Source: an uncultured Coriobacteriaceae bacterium (GTDB taxonomy: Bacteria > Actinomycetota > Coriobacteriia > Coriobacteriales > Eggerthellaceae). From it: DNA of 12,112 bases. Position numbers and translations under genes: made by a program. Shown here piece by piece: positions 1 to 6,004 of this stretch. Every line of letters begins with the position of its first letter. Within the stretch, counting starts at the first letter, position 1. The DNA lies in NCBI GenBank assembly GCA_900550385.1, contig URRZ01000068.1:1-12112 (forward strand), written 5' to 3'. The notes under the pieces are model-generated. The model saw nothing but the letters and a program-made list of their open reading frames with translations, did no database searches and was not told the origin of the DNA.

Positions 1-60
1 GCTACTTGCTTTGGTATGCGCCTATGGGGGGGGGGTTTTCTCTCCGCGCCGCCCTTCGCT

Positions 61-1092
61 TTACTTGCGGGGCTCGGCTTCCCCGTCGGCTTCCTCGCGA
101 GCTTCGTCGGCGATGCCCGCCTTTGCCTCGGTTGCCTCGGCATCGCCGCTCCCGGGGTCTTCCTCTCCGGTGCCGGATGCCCCCTCGTCGCGGGGCTCCG
201 CCTCCTCGGCGCCGTCCGCTCCATCCTTCCCGGCTTCGGGGGCTGCATCCTTGCCCGGCTTCGGCTTGGCGCCTTTCGCCTTGCCGTCGGGCAGCTTCTT
301 CGCGGGGGCTTTGGCGGGTTGCTTCCGGCTCGCCTTTGAGTCCTTCTGAGGCGCGGGGTCCGGCTTCGCGAGCCGCCGCACGATCAGCACGACGGCCGCC
401 GCCAGGACGATCACGCCGATGTACACGAGCACGTCGAAGAAGGGCGGCACGGCGGTCTGCATGATGCGGTCGGCGGTGCTGGCGAAGGTGTTCGAGAACA
501 GCTCCTCCTTCGAGATCGACTCGTCGGAGTTGTACTGCTCCAAGTACTCCAGGAAGATGTTCGTGGCCTCTTTGTCGAGGACGTCTTCGGCATCCGAGCC
601 GATGTGGCTGCCGTAGTAGAGCTTCCCCTCGCCGTCGTTGCAGATCGCGAACAGGAAATGCCCCTCGTCCGAGAACAGCTGGGAGTACAGCTCGCTCGCC
701 TTCTGCGACGCCTCCTGCGAGGAGGCGATCTCGCCGTCCGGAAGGATCGCTAGGTAGGGCTGCACGCCGGTCTCCTCGAAGAAATGGCGCATGCCCTCCT
801 CGAGCGCGGCGGGGTCGGATATCCAGCCGGCTTGGTCCTCGTAGTAGGCGGTCTCCGTCACCGCGGAGGCATCCAACGCCTCGCGCTGGACGGTGGAGGG
901 GGATATGCTCGACGAGCTGCATGCGACGAGGGCGAGGGCGGCGACGGCCGCCATGAGCACGGCGAACGTGCGGATGGCGAGGCGGCCGGCGTCGAGGGTG
1001 CCGACGGCAAGGCCCCGCGCGGCCCCCTTGCCCGTCCTTCGGGTCCGTCCCGCCATTCCCGGTCCGAGTCCTGCGTCGAACGATCCGCCCAT
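61..1092 (-). CDS. TPM-like membrane protein with acidic C-terminal tail (paralogue 1)
   Basis: A 343-residue protein of unknown function. Residues 39-57 are hydrophobic and end in a lipobox-like LVAC with Cys58. Residues 66-211 form an extracytoplasmic domain with motifs GVQPYL, SDEGHFLF and STADRIM, which resembles the TPM fold seen beside PspA-type genes. Residues 218-238 are a second membrane segment, followed by a tail of about 105 residues, Lys/Pro/Ala-rich and then Glu/Asp-rich. Start: the open frame extends 66 codons further upstream, but ATG 1092 has GAAAGGATGG six bases before it, exactly as in paralogue 2, and both proteins begin MG-SF. The 146-residue domain matches paralogue 2 (3497-4636) at about 94 positions without gaps. 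The family assignment is inference from motif pattern and topology. The membrane location and the paralogy are visible in the sequence. Confidence 0.82.
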   Translation of the reverse strand: MGGSFDAGLGPGMAGRTRRTGKGAARGLAVGTLDAGRLAIRTFAVLMAAVAALALVACSSSSISPSTVQREALDASAVTETAYYEDQAGWISDPAALEEGMRHFFEETGVQPYLAILPDGEIASSQEASQKASELYSQLFSDEGHFLFAICNDGEGKLYYGSHIGSDAEDVLDKEATNIFLEYLEQYNSDESISKEELFSNTFASTADRIMQTAVPPFFDVLVYIGVIVLAAAVVLIVRRLAKPDPAPQKDSKASRKQPAKAPAKKLPDGKAKGAKPKPGKDAAPEAGKDGADGAEEAEPRDEGASGTGEEDPGSGDAEATEAKAGIADEAREEADGEAEPRK

Positions 1093-1159
1093 TGCCCATC
1101 CTTTCGTCTTCGGTTTCCCGCCTCCCGGCCGCCATCGCGCCGCGGCGAGGACGAGGCCC

Positions 1160-1177
1160 CTGCGCCCATCGGCGCAG
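1160..1177 (-). other. Leader hairpin of paralogue 1
   Basis: CTGCGCC and GGCGCAG form a perfect 7-bp stem with a 4-base loop. It starts about 22 bases downstream of the promoter-like motif, inside the predicted 5' untranslated leader. No T-run follows, so it is not a standard terminator. It may stabilise the mRNA. A hairpin is similarly placed in the leader of paralogue 2. Confidence 0.4.
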
Positions 1178-1198
1178 CCGGCGATATAGAGGTTCCCT

Positions 1199-1211
1199 CC
1201 ATTATGATGCA
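1199..1211 (-). promoter_or_regulatory. Promoter-like 13-bp motif upstream of paralogue 1
   Basis: On the minus strand this reads TGCATCATAATGG. CATAAT matches the -10 consensus at five of six positions. The identical 13 bases occur at 4739-4751 upstream of paralogue 2, at nearly the same distance from the start codon (about 107 versus 103 bp). I see no good TTGACA-type -35 element. It is probably the -10 region of a shared promoter, or an overlapping operator. Confidence 0.55.
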
Positions 1212-1301
1212 AACCCGCCGCGTCCCCGCCATCCGAGGAAAAGTGTGTAGATATTCTCAATCCTGGCCAGCCATTCTGTACTTTAAGCAAGCTCCAGCAT
1301 G

Positions 1302-1307
1302 TTTAAT
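1302..1307 (+). promoter_or_regulatory. Possible -10 element for the aldo/keto reductase
   Basis: TTTAAT matches TATAAT at five of six positions in the only AT-rich stretch of the 282-bp divergent intergenic region, about 68 bp before the GTG start. No convincing -35 hexamer lies 16-18 bp upstream. Weak call based on position. Confidence 0.3.
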
Positions 1308-1322
1308 TGGCGTAGACGGAAA

Positions 1323-1344
1323 GCGCCGCCGTGCTCGGCGGCGC
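1323..1344 (+). other. Leader hairpin before the aldo/keto reductase
   Basis: GCGCCGCC and GGCGGCGC form a perfect 8-bp stem around a 6-base loop. It lies about 20 bases before the strong Shine-Dalgarno GGGAGGA at 1363-1369. There is no T-run. It would sit in the 5' leader if transcription starts near 1314. Confidence 0.4.
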
Positions 1345-1374
1345 CCGGAAGGATCGGGAAGAGGGAGGATATCG

Positions 1375-2508
1375 GTGCAGTACCGCGATTTCCAAGACGA
1401 GAAGATTTCCCTGTATGCCATGGGGTGCATGCGCCTGCCGGTGATCGACGGCGACGACAGCGCCATCGACGAGCCCGCCGTCCAGGCGATGGTCGATTAC
1501 GCGCTCGGGCACGGCGTCAACTACTTCGACACCGCCTGGGGCTATCACGGGGGCAATTCCGAGCTGGCGATGGGCCGCGCGCTGGCGAGGCATCCGCGCG
1601 GGTCGTTTAACCTGGCGGACAAGTTCCCGGGCTACGATCTGGCGAACTTCGGCAAGGTGGAGGAGATCTTCGAGAAGCAGCTGGAGAAGTGCCAGGTCGA
1701 CCATTTCGACTTCTACCTGGCGCATAACGTGTGCGAGCTGAACATCGACGCGTACCTCGACGACGCCAAGCACGGCACGATCAGCTATCTGCTGGAGCAG
1801 AAGAAGGCCGGGCGCATCCGCCATCTGGGCTTTTCCGCGCATGGCGGCATCGACGTGATGAAGCGCTTCCTGGAGGCGTACGGCGCGGACATGGAGTTCT
1901 GCCAGTTGCAGCTGAACTACCTTGACTGGGAGTTCCAAGGCGGGCGGGAGAAGGTCGCGCTCGTGGATTCCCACGGCATCCCCGTGTGGGTGATGGAGCC
2001 CGTCCGCGGCGGGCAGCTGGTCGATATCTCGGATGCGGCGAAGGCCAAGCTGGCGCAGGCGAATCCCGAGATGCCGCCGGTCGAGTGGGCGCTGCGCTGG
2101 TTCTTCGGCATCCCGCAAGTGACGACCGTGCTGTCGGGCGCATCCTCGATGGAGCAGATGGCCCAAAACATCGCCATCTTCGACAAAGGGCCGCTTTCCG
2201 ACACCGAGCGCGCCGCCGTCGCGGAGGTCGCCGAGGACATGAAGCGCGGCGACGTGCTGCCTTGCACCGCATGCCGCTACTGCACCGGCCACTGCCCGCT
2301 GGGGCTGGACATCCCGCACCTGCTGGCGCTCTACAACGAGCACAAGCTCACCAAGGGCGGCTTCATCGCCCCGATGGCGCTGGCGGCGCTGCCCGAGGAC
2401 AAGCAGCCCGCGTCCTGCATCGGGTGCGGCAGCTGCGCGGCGGTGTGCCCGCAGCAGATCGACATCCCCGCGGCGCTGGCGGACTTCGCGGAGATGCTCG
2501 AGCAATAG
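1375..2508 (+). CDS. Aldo/keto reductase with C-terminal two-[4Fe-4S] ferredoxin domain
   Basis: A 377-residue oxidoreductase of the ferredoxin-type aldo/keto reductase family common in anaerobes. Residues 1 to about 285 form the TIM-barrel part, with the expected catalytic tetrad: Asp52 and Tyr57 in FDTAWGY, Lys83 in ADKF, and His117 in YLAHN. The C-terminal part carries two cluster motifs, Cys297/300/303/307 and Cys348/351/354/358, each CxxCxxCxxxCP. Start: GTG 1375 follows GGGAGGA at a 5-base gap, and the VQYRDF opening fits the family. The in-frame extension upstream to 784 has no comparable site and covers the divergent regulatory region. The physiological substrate cannot be read from sequence; the clusters suggest ferredoxin- or flavin-linked electron transfer rather than simple NADPH use. 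It stands alone on the plus strand, between the two TPM-like paralogues. Confidence 0.93.
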   Translation: MQYRDFQDEKISLYAMGCMRLPVIDGDDSAIDEPAVQAMVDYALGHGVNYFDTAWGYHGGNSELAMGRALARHPRGSFNLADKFPGYDLANFGKVEEIFEKQLEKCQVDHFDFYLAHNVCELNIDAYLDDAKHGTISYLLEQKKAGRIRHLGFSAHGGIDVMKRFLEAYGADMEFCQLQLNYLDWEFQGGREKVALVDSHGIPVWVMEPVRGGQLVDISDAAKAKLAQANPEMPPVEWALRWFFGIPQVTTVLSGASSMEQMAQNIAIFDKGPLSDTERAAVAEVAEDMKRGDVLPCTACRYCTGHCPLGLDIPHLLALYNEHKLTKGGFIAPMALAALPEDKQPASCIGCGSCAAVCPQQIDIPAALADFAEMLEQ

Positions 2509-2544
2509 GGGCGGCGAATGCCGCGCCCGAACGGCAGTCGCGTC

Positions 2545-2609
2545 GCGCGGCGCCGTGGCGAGGTGGCGTCTACGTTGCGCGCCGCCGTGGCGAGGCGGCG
2601 CCCCGCAAC
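2545..2609. repeat. Direct repeat and bulged hairpin between convergent genes
   Basis: Two 24-bp direct copies (2545-2568 and 2577-2600) differ at two positions and share GCCGTGGCGAGG. The second copy sits in an inverted repeat: GTTGCG plus CGCCGCC (2574-2586) pairs with GGCGGCG and CGCAAC (2594-2609), a 13-bp stem with a 3-base bulge and 7-base loop. No T-run follows on either strand, so it is at most a weak terminator for the reductase. It could be one member of a dispersed intergenic repeat family. Confidence 0.5.
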
Positions 2610-2620
2610 GCCGATCAAAC

Positions 2621-2660
2621 GGAAAAGGGCCGCCCGACGGCGAACCGTCGGACGGCCCTT
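2621..2660 (-). terminator. Intrinsic terminator of pspA
   Basis: Arms 2625-2640 and 2645-2660 form a 16-bp stem around a 4-base loop that reads TTCG on the minus strand. The single mismatch becomes a G-U pair in minus-strand RNA, and the stem is followed by CTTTTCC there. It lies 15 bp past the pspA stop codon. The plus-strand version has a C-A mismatch and a weaker T-run, so the minus orientation is preferred. Confidence 0.85.
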
Positions 2661-2675
2661 ACGCCAAGGTCCCGC

Positions 2676-3356
2676 CTACAGGCCCAGCTCGGCCTTCATC
2701 TTGGCGAGCTCGTCCTCCACGGAGGCGTCGCTGCCGGCGTTGGCGTACTTCTGCTCCAGCTCGGCGACCGGGTCGGAGGGGGAGGCGTTCAGCTCGGCTT
2801 CGGCGTTGGAGCGGTCGAGCATCGCGTCGGCCTTCGCCTCCATGCGGTCGAACGCGCTCATGGCGCCTTCCGCCCTGCCGGCGGCGGAGGTCATCTCGTT
2901 CACCTTGTCCTGCGTCTTCGCGACGGCGACCTTGGCCTTGATGGCCTCGCGGCGGCCCTTCAGCTGCTCGATGTCGCTCACCAGCTTGTCGTGCATCTGG
3001 CGCATCTTGTCGGCGTTGCCTTTCGCGGCGGCGTAGGATTCCTGCAGGCTCTGCGCCTGCGCCTCCAGCTGCTGCTTCTTCGCGAGGAAGGTCCTCGCGT
3101 CGTCCTCGTTGCCGGCCTTGAGCGCGGTCTTCGCCAGCTCGGCGTACTTCGCCACCTCGGCGGCGTTCTCGTCGACCAGGCGCTTCGTGCGCGTCTCCTC
3201 GGCCATCACGCCGGCGGTCTCCTTCCTCACCTCGGCAAGGCTCTCGGTCATGTCGATGAGGTACTGCTCGATCATCTTGGCGGGGTCCTCCGCCTTGTCG
3301 AGCAGGTCGTTGATGTTCGCCTTCACGATGCTGGCGAAACGGTCGAGAATACCCAT
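2676..3356 (-). CDS. pspA: PspA/IM30 family membrane-protecting protein
   Basis: A 226-residue protein, close to the usual PspA length, consisting almost wholly of heptad-rich helix. The N-terminus MGILDRFASIVKANIND is the amphipathic membrane-binding helix typical of PspA/Vipp1. EDPAKMIEQYL (residues 23-33) is the family motif, and a long coiled coil covers about 30-180. The C-terminus SVEDELAKMKAELGL matches the conserved tail of actinobacterial and Firmicute members. Start: ATG 3356 with GGAAAGGAA six bases upstream. PspA proteins bind stressed inner membranes as oligomers and limit proton leakage. It follows the TPM-like paralogue 2 on the same strand after 140 bp without an evident promoter, so co-transcription is likely. 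The ELEQKYA segment (199-205) echoes a repeated motif in the tail of that neighbour. Confidence 0.93.
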   Translation of the reverse strand: MGILDRFASIVKANINDLLDKAEDPAKMIEQYLIDMTESLAEVRKETAGVMAEETRTKRLVDENAAEVAKYAELAKTALKAGNEDDARTFLAKKQQLEAQAQSLQESYAAAKGNADKMRQMHDKLVSDIEQLKGRREAIKAKVAVAKTQDKVNEMTSAAGRAEGAMSAFDRMEAKADAMLDRSNAEAELNASPSDPVAELEQKYANAGSDASVEDELAKMKAELGL

Positions 3357-3465
3357 GTTGTTCCTTTCCTTCCTTCCGGCTTCCGCCGTCCAGCGGCGCC
3401 TTCGCCGCCTGTCGCTTCCCTATGCTTCGCTGCGGGACGTCGCCGCAGGGTCCGCCTGGTTCTTC

Positions 3466-3486
3466 CCCGGCGCTTCCGCCGCCGGG
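3466..3486. other. Hairpin between paralogue 2 and pspA
   Basis: CCCGGCG and CGCCGGG form a perfect 7-bp stem with a 7-base loop in the 140-bp gap. There is no T-run on either strand, so it is not an ordinary terminator. It could be an mRNA processing or stability element that sets relative expression of the two genes. Short GC-rich stems also arise by chance at this base composition. Confidence 0.3.
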
Positions 3487-3496
3487 CCCTCTTCCG

Positions 3497-4636
3497 CTAT
3501 CGGGAGGCCGCGTCGCCCCCGGAGTACTTCCGCTCCAAATCGTCCAGATCCTTGTCGCCGAAGGTCCGAAGGTCCGGTTCGTCGGCGGGGGAGCCGTCCT
3601 TCCCCTCGCCATCCATCGCGGCGTATTTCTCGGCGAGGTCCTCCACCTCGTCGTCCCCGAACTTCTCCAGCGGGGTGTTCAGGATCTCCTGCTGATGGCG
3701 CTGCTGCTCGGCCTTCGCCTTGGCGCGCTGGCGCGCGAACAGCACGATGCACACCGCCACGACGGCGATGACGAGGCAGATGGCCACGGGCACGACCGGC
3801 GAGGGCGTCACCTCCATGATGCGCTTGGCGGTGCTGGCGTAGGCCTCCGAGAACAGCTCCTCCTCGGAGAGCGAGGTGTCGTAGTAGTAGCGGTCGAGGT
3901 ACTGCAGGAAGATGGTGACGGCTTCGTCGTCCATCACGCTTTCCGCCTGCGCGCCGATATGCCCGCCGTAGTAGTAGCGCCCTTGGTTGTCGTCGCAGAA
4001 CACGAACAGGAAGTGGCCCTCGTCCGAGAACAGCTGGGGGTACAGTTCGTCGGCGAAGCTCGTGATCTGCTGCGTCGACGAGATCGAGCCGTTGGGGAGG
4101 ATGACCAGGTAGGGCTGCACGCCGGTCTGCTCGTAGAAGCTGCGCATGCCCGCCTCGAGCGTGGAGGGGCTGGATATCCAGCCGCCCTCGTCGGTGTAGT
4201 AGCCGGTTTCGGCGACGGCGGACGCAGGAAGCGCCTCGCGCTGCACCGTGGAGGCCTGCACGTCCGACGAGCTGCACGATCCGAGGCCCAGCGCTAGGAC
4301 GATGACGAGAAGGACGGCCACCGCCAAGGCGATGATGCATCCCGCGCTGGACGAGCTTCCGGAATTGCGCGGGCCTTGCGGCGCGCCTTGGGGCGGCATG
4401 CCGCCGCCCGAGCCCCGGCGCCCGCTCATCAGGCTGCCCAGTATCATGCCTTGCAGGAAGCCGCCCCCGCCGCCGAAACCGCCCATGCCACCTCCGCCGC
4501 CGGGATAGCCGCGGCCGCCGCCGAAGGGGGAGCCTCCGAACGAGCGTCCGCCGCCGCCCATGCCGCCGAAGGTCCGGCCTCCGCCGCCGAAGCCGCCGAA
4601 GCCGCCTCCGCCGCCACCGCCGAACGATCTGCCCAT
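3497..4636 (-). CDS. TPM-like membrane protein with Gly-rich N-terminus (paralogue 2)
   Basis: A 379-residue protein of unknown function, paralogous to 61-1092. Residues 1-60 are strongly Gly-rich with RSFGG and RTFGG repeats. Residues 61-99 hold a GFLQGMILGSLM stretch and a Pro/Ser linker. A hydrophobic segment (100-118) ends at the lipobox-like LGSC, Cys121. The extracytoplasmic domain is 129-274 (GVQPYL, DEGHFLFVF, STAKRIM), a second membrane segment is 281-301, and a charged tail runs 302-379. The tail contains a 16-residue repeat, FGDDEVEDLAEKY (ending at 338) and FGDKDLDDLERKY (ending at 371). Start: ATG 4636 follows GAAAGGATGG at good spacing. Gly-rich tracts are known at the C-terminus of TPM proteins; here the tract is N-terminal. 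The pspA gene follows on the same strand, which supports a role in envelope stress (inference). Confidence 0.87.
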   Translation of the reverse strand: MGRSFGGGGGGGFGGFGGGGRTFGGMGGGGRSFGGSPFGGGRGYPGGGGGMGGFGGGGGFLQGMILGSLMSGRRGSGGGMPPQGAPQGPRNSGSSSSAGCIIALAVAVLLVIVLALGLGSCSSSDVQASTVQREALPASAVAETGYYTDEGGWISSPSTLEAGMRSFYEQTGVQPYLVILPNGSISSTQQITSFADELYPQLFSDEGHFLFVFCDDNQGRYYYGGHIGAQAESVMDDEAVTIFLQYLDRYYYDTSLSEEELFSEAYASTAKRIMEVTPSPVVPVAICLVIAVVAVCIVLFARQRAKAKAEQQRHQQEILNTPLEKFGDDEVEDLAEKYAAMDGEGKDGSPADEPDLRTFGDKDLDDLERKYSGGDAASR

Positions 4637-4692
4637 GGGACCATCCTTTCCTCGTCGCCTGCGCCGTCGGGATGACGGATGCCGCAGGGAGT

Positions 4693-4722
4693 GCGCGTCC
4701 GGGAGCCTCCTCGCGGACGCGC
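4693..4722 (-). other. Leader hairpin of paralogue 2
   Basis: GCGCGTCCG and CGGACGCGC form a perfect 9-bp stem around a 12-base loop. It starts 17 bases downstream of the shared promoter-like motif and ends 57 bp before the start codon. There is no T-run. It is the positional counterpart of the hairpin at 1160-1177, though the sequences differ. Confidence 0.45.
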
Positions 4723-4738
4723 TTCAAGTCCATCCAGC

Positions 4739-4751
4739 CCATTATGATGCA
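4739..4751 (-). promoter_or_regulatory. Promoter-like 13-bp motif upstream of paralogue 2
   Basis: Reads TGCATCATAATGG on the minus strand, identical to 1199-1211, about 103 bp before the start codon. CATAAT would be the -10 element. The flanking bases are not conserved between the two sites, so selection on this block itself is likely. Confidence 0.55.
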
Positions 4752-4776
4752 TGCGGGGCGCGTTTTCCGGGCAGAG

Positions 4777-4806
4777 GCGGCATCGTCAACGATTCGTCTA
4801 TGCCGC
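4777..4806 (-). terminator. Possible weak terminator after the Mrp gene
   Basis: GCGGCAT and ATGCCGC form a 7-bp stem with a 16-base loop, 11 bp past the Mrp stop codon. No T-run follows on the minus strand, so read-through into paralogue 2 is possible. Confidence 0.3.
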
Positions 4807-4817
4807 GAGGCGAGGGG

Positions 4818-5675
4818 CTACTCGGCGTCCTTCTCGCGATGCGCGGCTTCGACCTGCTCGATGATGGGGTCGAGCGCGCCCTTCACGTCGTAGTCCTCGA
4901 CCTTGCCCTCGTCGCACAGGCGCGCGAACGCGGGGTCGATGGGCAGGGTGGCGTAGGCGGGGATCTCGTATTTCTGCGCCACGGCCTCGCCCTGCGGGTC
5001 GCCGAAGATGAAGTGCTTCTTGCCGCATCCGTCGCATTCGAAGTACGCCATGTTCTCCACCAGGCCGATCACGGGGACGTCCAGGCTGCGGGCCAGGTTC
5101 ACGGCCTTGCCCACGATCATGGCGACCAGCTCCTGCGGTGCCGAGACGGTGACGATGCCGTCGACCGGCAGCTGCTGGAACACGGTCAGGAACACGTCGG
5201 AGGTTCCCGGAGGCATGTCGACGAACAGGTAGTCGATGTCGCCCCAGTTCGTCTCGCCCCAGAACTGGCTGATGATGCCCGACACCACCGGACCGCGCCA
5301 GGCGACCGGCATGTCCTCCTGAGGCAGCATCAGGTTCACCGACATCACTTCGATGCCGCTTTCGGTGGAGGAGGGGAAGATGCCGTCGGCGTCGGCGATC
5401 AGGTGCCCCGTGATGCCGAAGGTCTTGGGGATGGACGGACCGGTGACGTCGGCGTCCAGGATGCCCACCTTGAAGCCGCGCTTCTGCATCTGGCTCGCCA
5501 GCAGGCTGGTGACCAGCGATTTTCCGACGCCGCCCTTGCCGCTCACCACGCCGATGACGTGCTTGATGGAGCTGCGCTTGTTAAGCTGCAGGGTCGAAGG
5601 GCCCGAAGCGGTGCGATCCGCGCAGCCCGACACGCCGCAGCTTCCGCACTCGTGGGTGCATTCCTCTTCTGCCAT
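4818..5675 (-). CDS. Mrp/Nbp35-type Fe-S cluster carrier ATPase
   Basis: A 285-residue cytosolic P-loop ATPase of the Mrp/Nbp35 branch of the MinD superfamily, which bridges and transfers [4Fe-4S] clusters. The deviant Walker A SGKGGVGKS (45-53) is followed by ILDADVTGPSIP (72-83), the Walker B region FVDMPPGTSD (151-160), and ECDGCGKKHFIFG with Cys214 and Cys217, the dimer-bridging cluster pair. The N-terminus carries four further cysteines (Cys6, 10, 13, 18) before the ATPase core, reminiscent of the Nbp35 N-terminal cluster site. There is no N-terminal DUF59 domain. Start: ATG 5675 with AAGGAGG seven bases upstream. Transcription probably begins at the extended -10 at 5729-5737. It is divergent from the deaminase. 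Likely clients are Fe-S enzymes in general; the reductase at 1375 would be one candidate (inference). Confidence 0.92.
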   Translation of the reverse strand: MAEEECTHECGSCGVSGCADRTASGPSTLQLNKRSSIKHVIGVVSGKGGVGKSLVTSLLASQMQKRGFKVGILDADVTGPSIPKTFGITGHLIADADGIFPSSTESGIEVMSVNLMLPQEDMPVAWRGPVVSGIISQFWGETNWGDIDYLFVDMPPGTSDVFLTVFQQLPVDGIVTVSAPQELVAMIVGKAVNLARSLDVPVIGLVENMAYFECDGCGKKHFIFGDPQGEAVAQKYEIPAYATLPIDPAFARLCDEGKVEDYDVKGALDPIIEQVEAAHREKDAE

Positions 5676-5695
5676 GGCTAACCTCCTTGGTGCGC

Positions 5696-5713
5696 CGCGC
5701 TCTTCGCAGCGCG
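5696..5713 (-). other. Short hairpin in the Mrp leader
   Basis: CGCGCT and AGCGCG form a 6-bp stem with a 6-base loop between the promoter and the AAGGAGG ribosome binding site. Small and GC-only apart from one pair; chance is possible. Confidence 0.25.
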
Positions 5714-5728
5714 ATCTCGTCTAGGCGG

Positions 5729-5737
5729 ATAATAGCA
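5729..5737 (-). promoter_or_regulatory. Extended -10 promoter of the Mrp gene
   Basis: The minus strand reads TGCTATTAT, an extended -10 (TGn plus TATTAT, five of six to consensus), 53 bp upstream of the start codon. The -35 region is poor, which fits an extended -10 promoter. Confidence 0.55.
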
Positions 5738-5922
5738 TAGGTGTCGACGACAGATAGCAGGATTGCGCGTGCGGCTCCCGGGCGTCCGCGGACCCGCGCC
5801 GCCTCGGCGCCCGGTTCGCATGTTCGAGTCGGATCGACGGCGACTGCACCGTCGCTTCGGCAACCGCGCCTCCGCTTCGGCATCGGCCATCCGCCCGCTC
5901 GAGCCGGCATGGCGCCAATCGC
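5738..5922. other. Non-coding part of the 366-bp divergent region
   Basis: This is the upstream half of the intergenic region between the Mrp gene and the deaminase. It contains a 6-bp stem (5835-5840 with 5849-5854, 8-base loop) and a short direct repeat CGCTTCGGCA (5853-5862 and 5874-5883). A tRNA T-loop-like GTTCGAGTC at 5822 does not fold. I find no gene here: the open frames crossing it lack ribosome binding sites and overlap known promoters. Confidence 0.5.
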
Positions 5923-5945
5923 GTCTTTCTTCCGCAATTATTGGA

Positions 5946-5951
5946 TATAAT
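5946..5951 (+). promoter_or_regulatory. -10 promoter element of the deaminase gene
   Basis: A perfect TATAAT sits in an AT-rich patch 90 bp before the deaminase start. The -35 candidate GTCTTT at 5923-5928 (17-bp spacer) is poor. The element is inside a small symmetrical GGAT-ATA-ATCC block, which might serve as an operator. Confidence 0.6.
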
Positions 5952-5959
5952 CCTATACG

Positions 5960-6004
5960 CGCATCGCGAAGGCTCCAGATCCTTCGCGGAGATGCGGCGA
6001 TTTT
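5960..6004 (+). promoter_or_regulatory. Structured leader of the deaminase, attenuator-like
   Basis: CGCAT plus CGCGAAGG (5960-5972) pairs with CCTTCGCG (5981-5988) and, after a 3-base bulge, ATGCG (5992-5996). That gives a 13-bp stem with an 8-base loop. TTTT follows at 6001-6004, five bases after the stem. It begins just downstream of the predicted transcription start and ends 37 bp before the start codon, the position expected of an attenuator. I could not match it to a known riboswitch class. Confidence 0.45.

Noticed and set aside
1093..1290. 66-residue N-terminal extension of paralogue 1
   Set aside because: The conserved motif and leader hairpin lie within it, and ATG 1092 has the same ribosome binding site as paralogue 2.
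784..1374. N-terminal extension of the aldo/keto reductase
   Set aside because: It would overlap paralogue 1 and the divergent promoter region, while GTG 1375 has a strong ribosome binding site and fits the family's N-terminus.
5780..5925. Possible tRNA or tRNA remnant (T-loop-like GTTCGAGTC at 5822; imperfect 7-bp acceptor-like pair on the minus strand)
   Set aside because: The bases flanking the T-loop do not pair, there is no matching D-arm or anticodon arm, and the acceptor-like pair encloses the wrong loop sequence.
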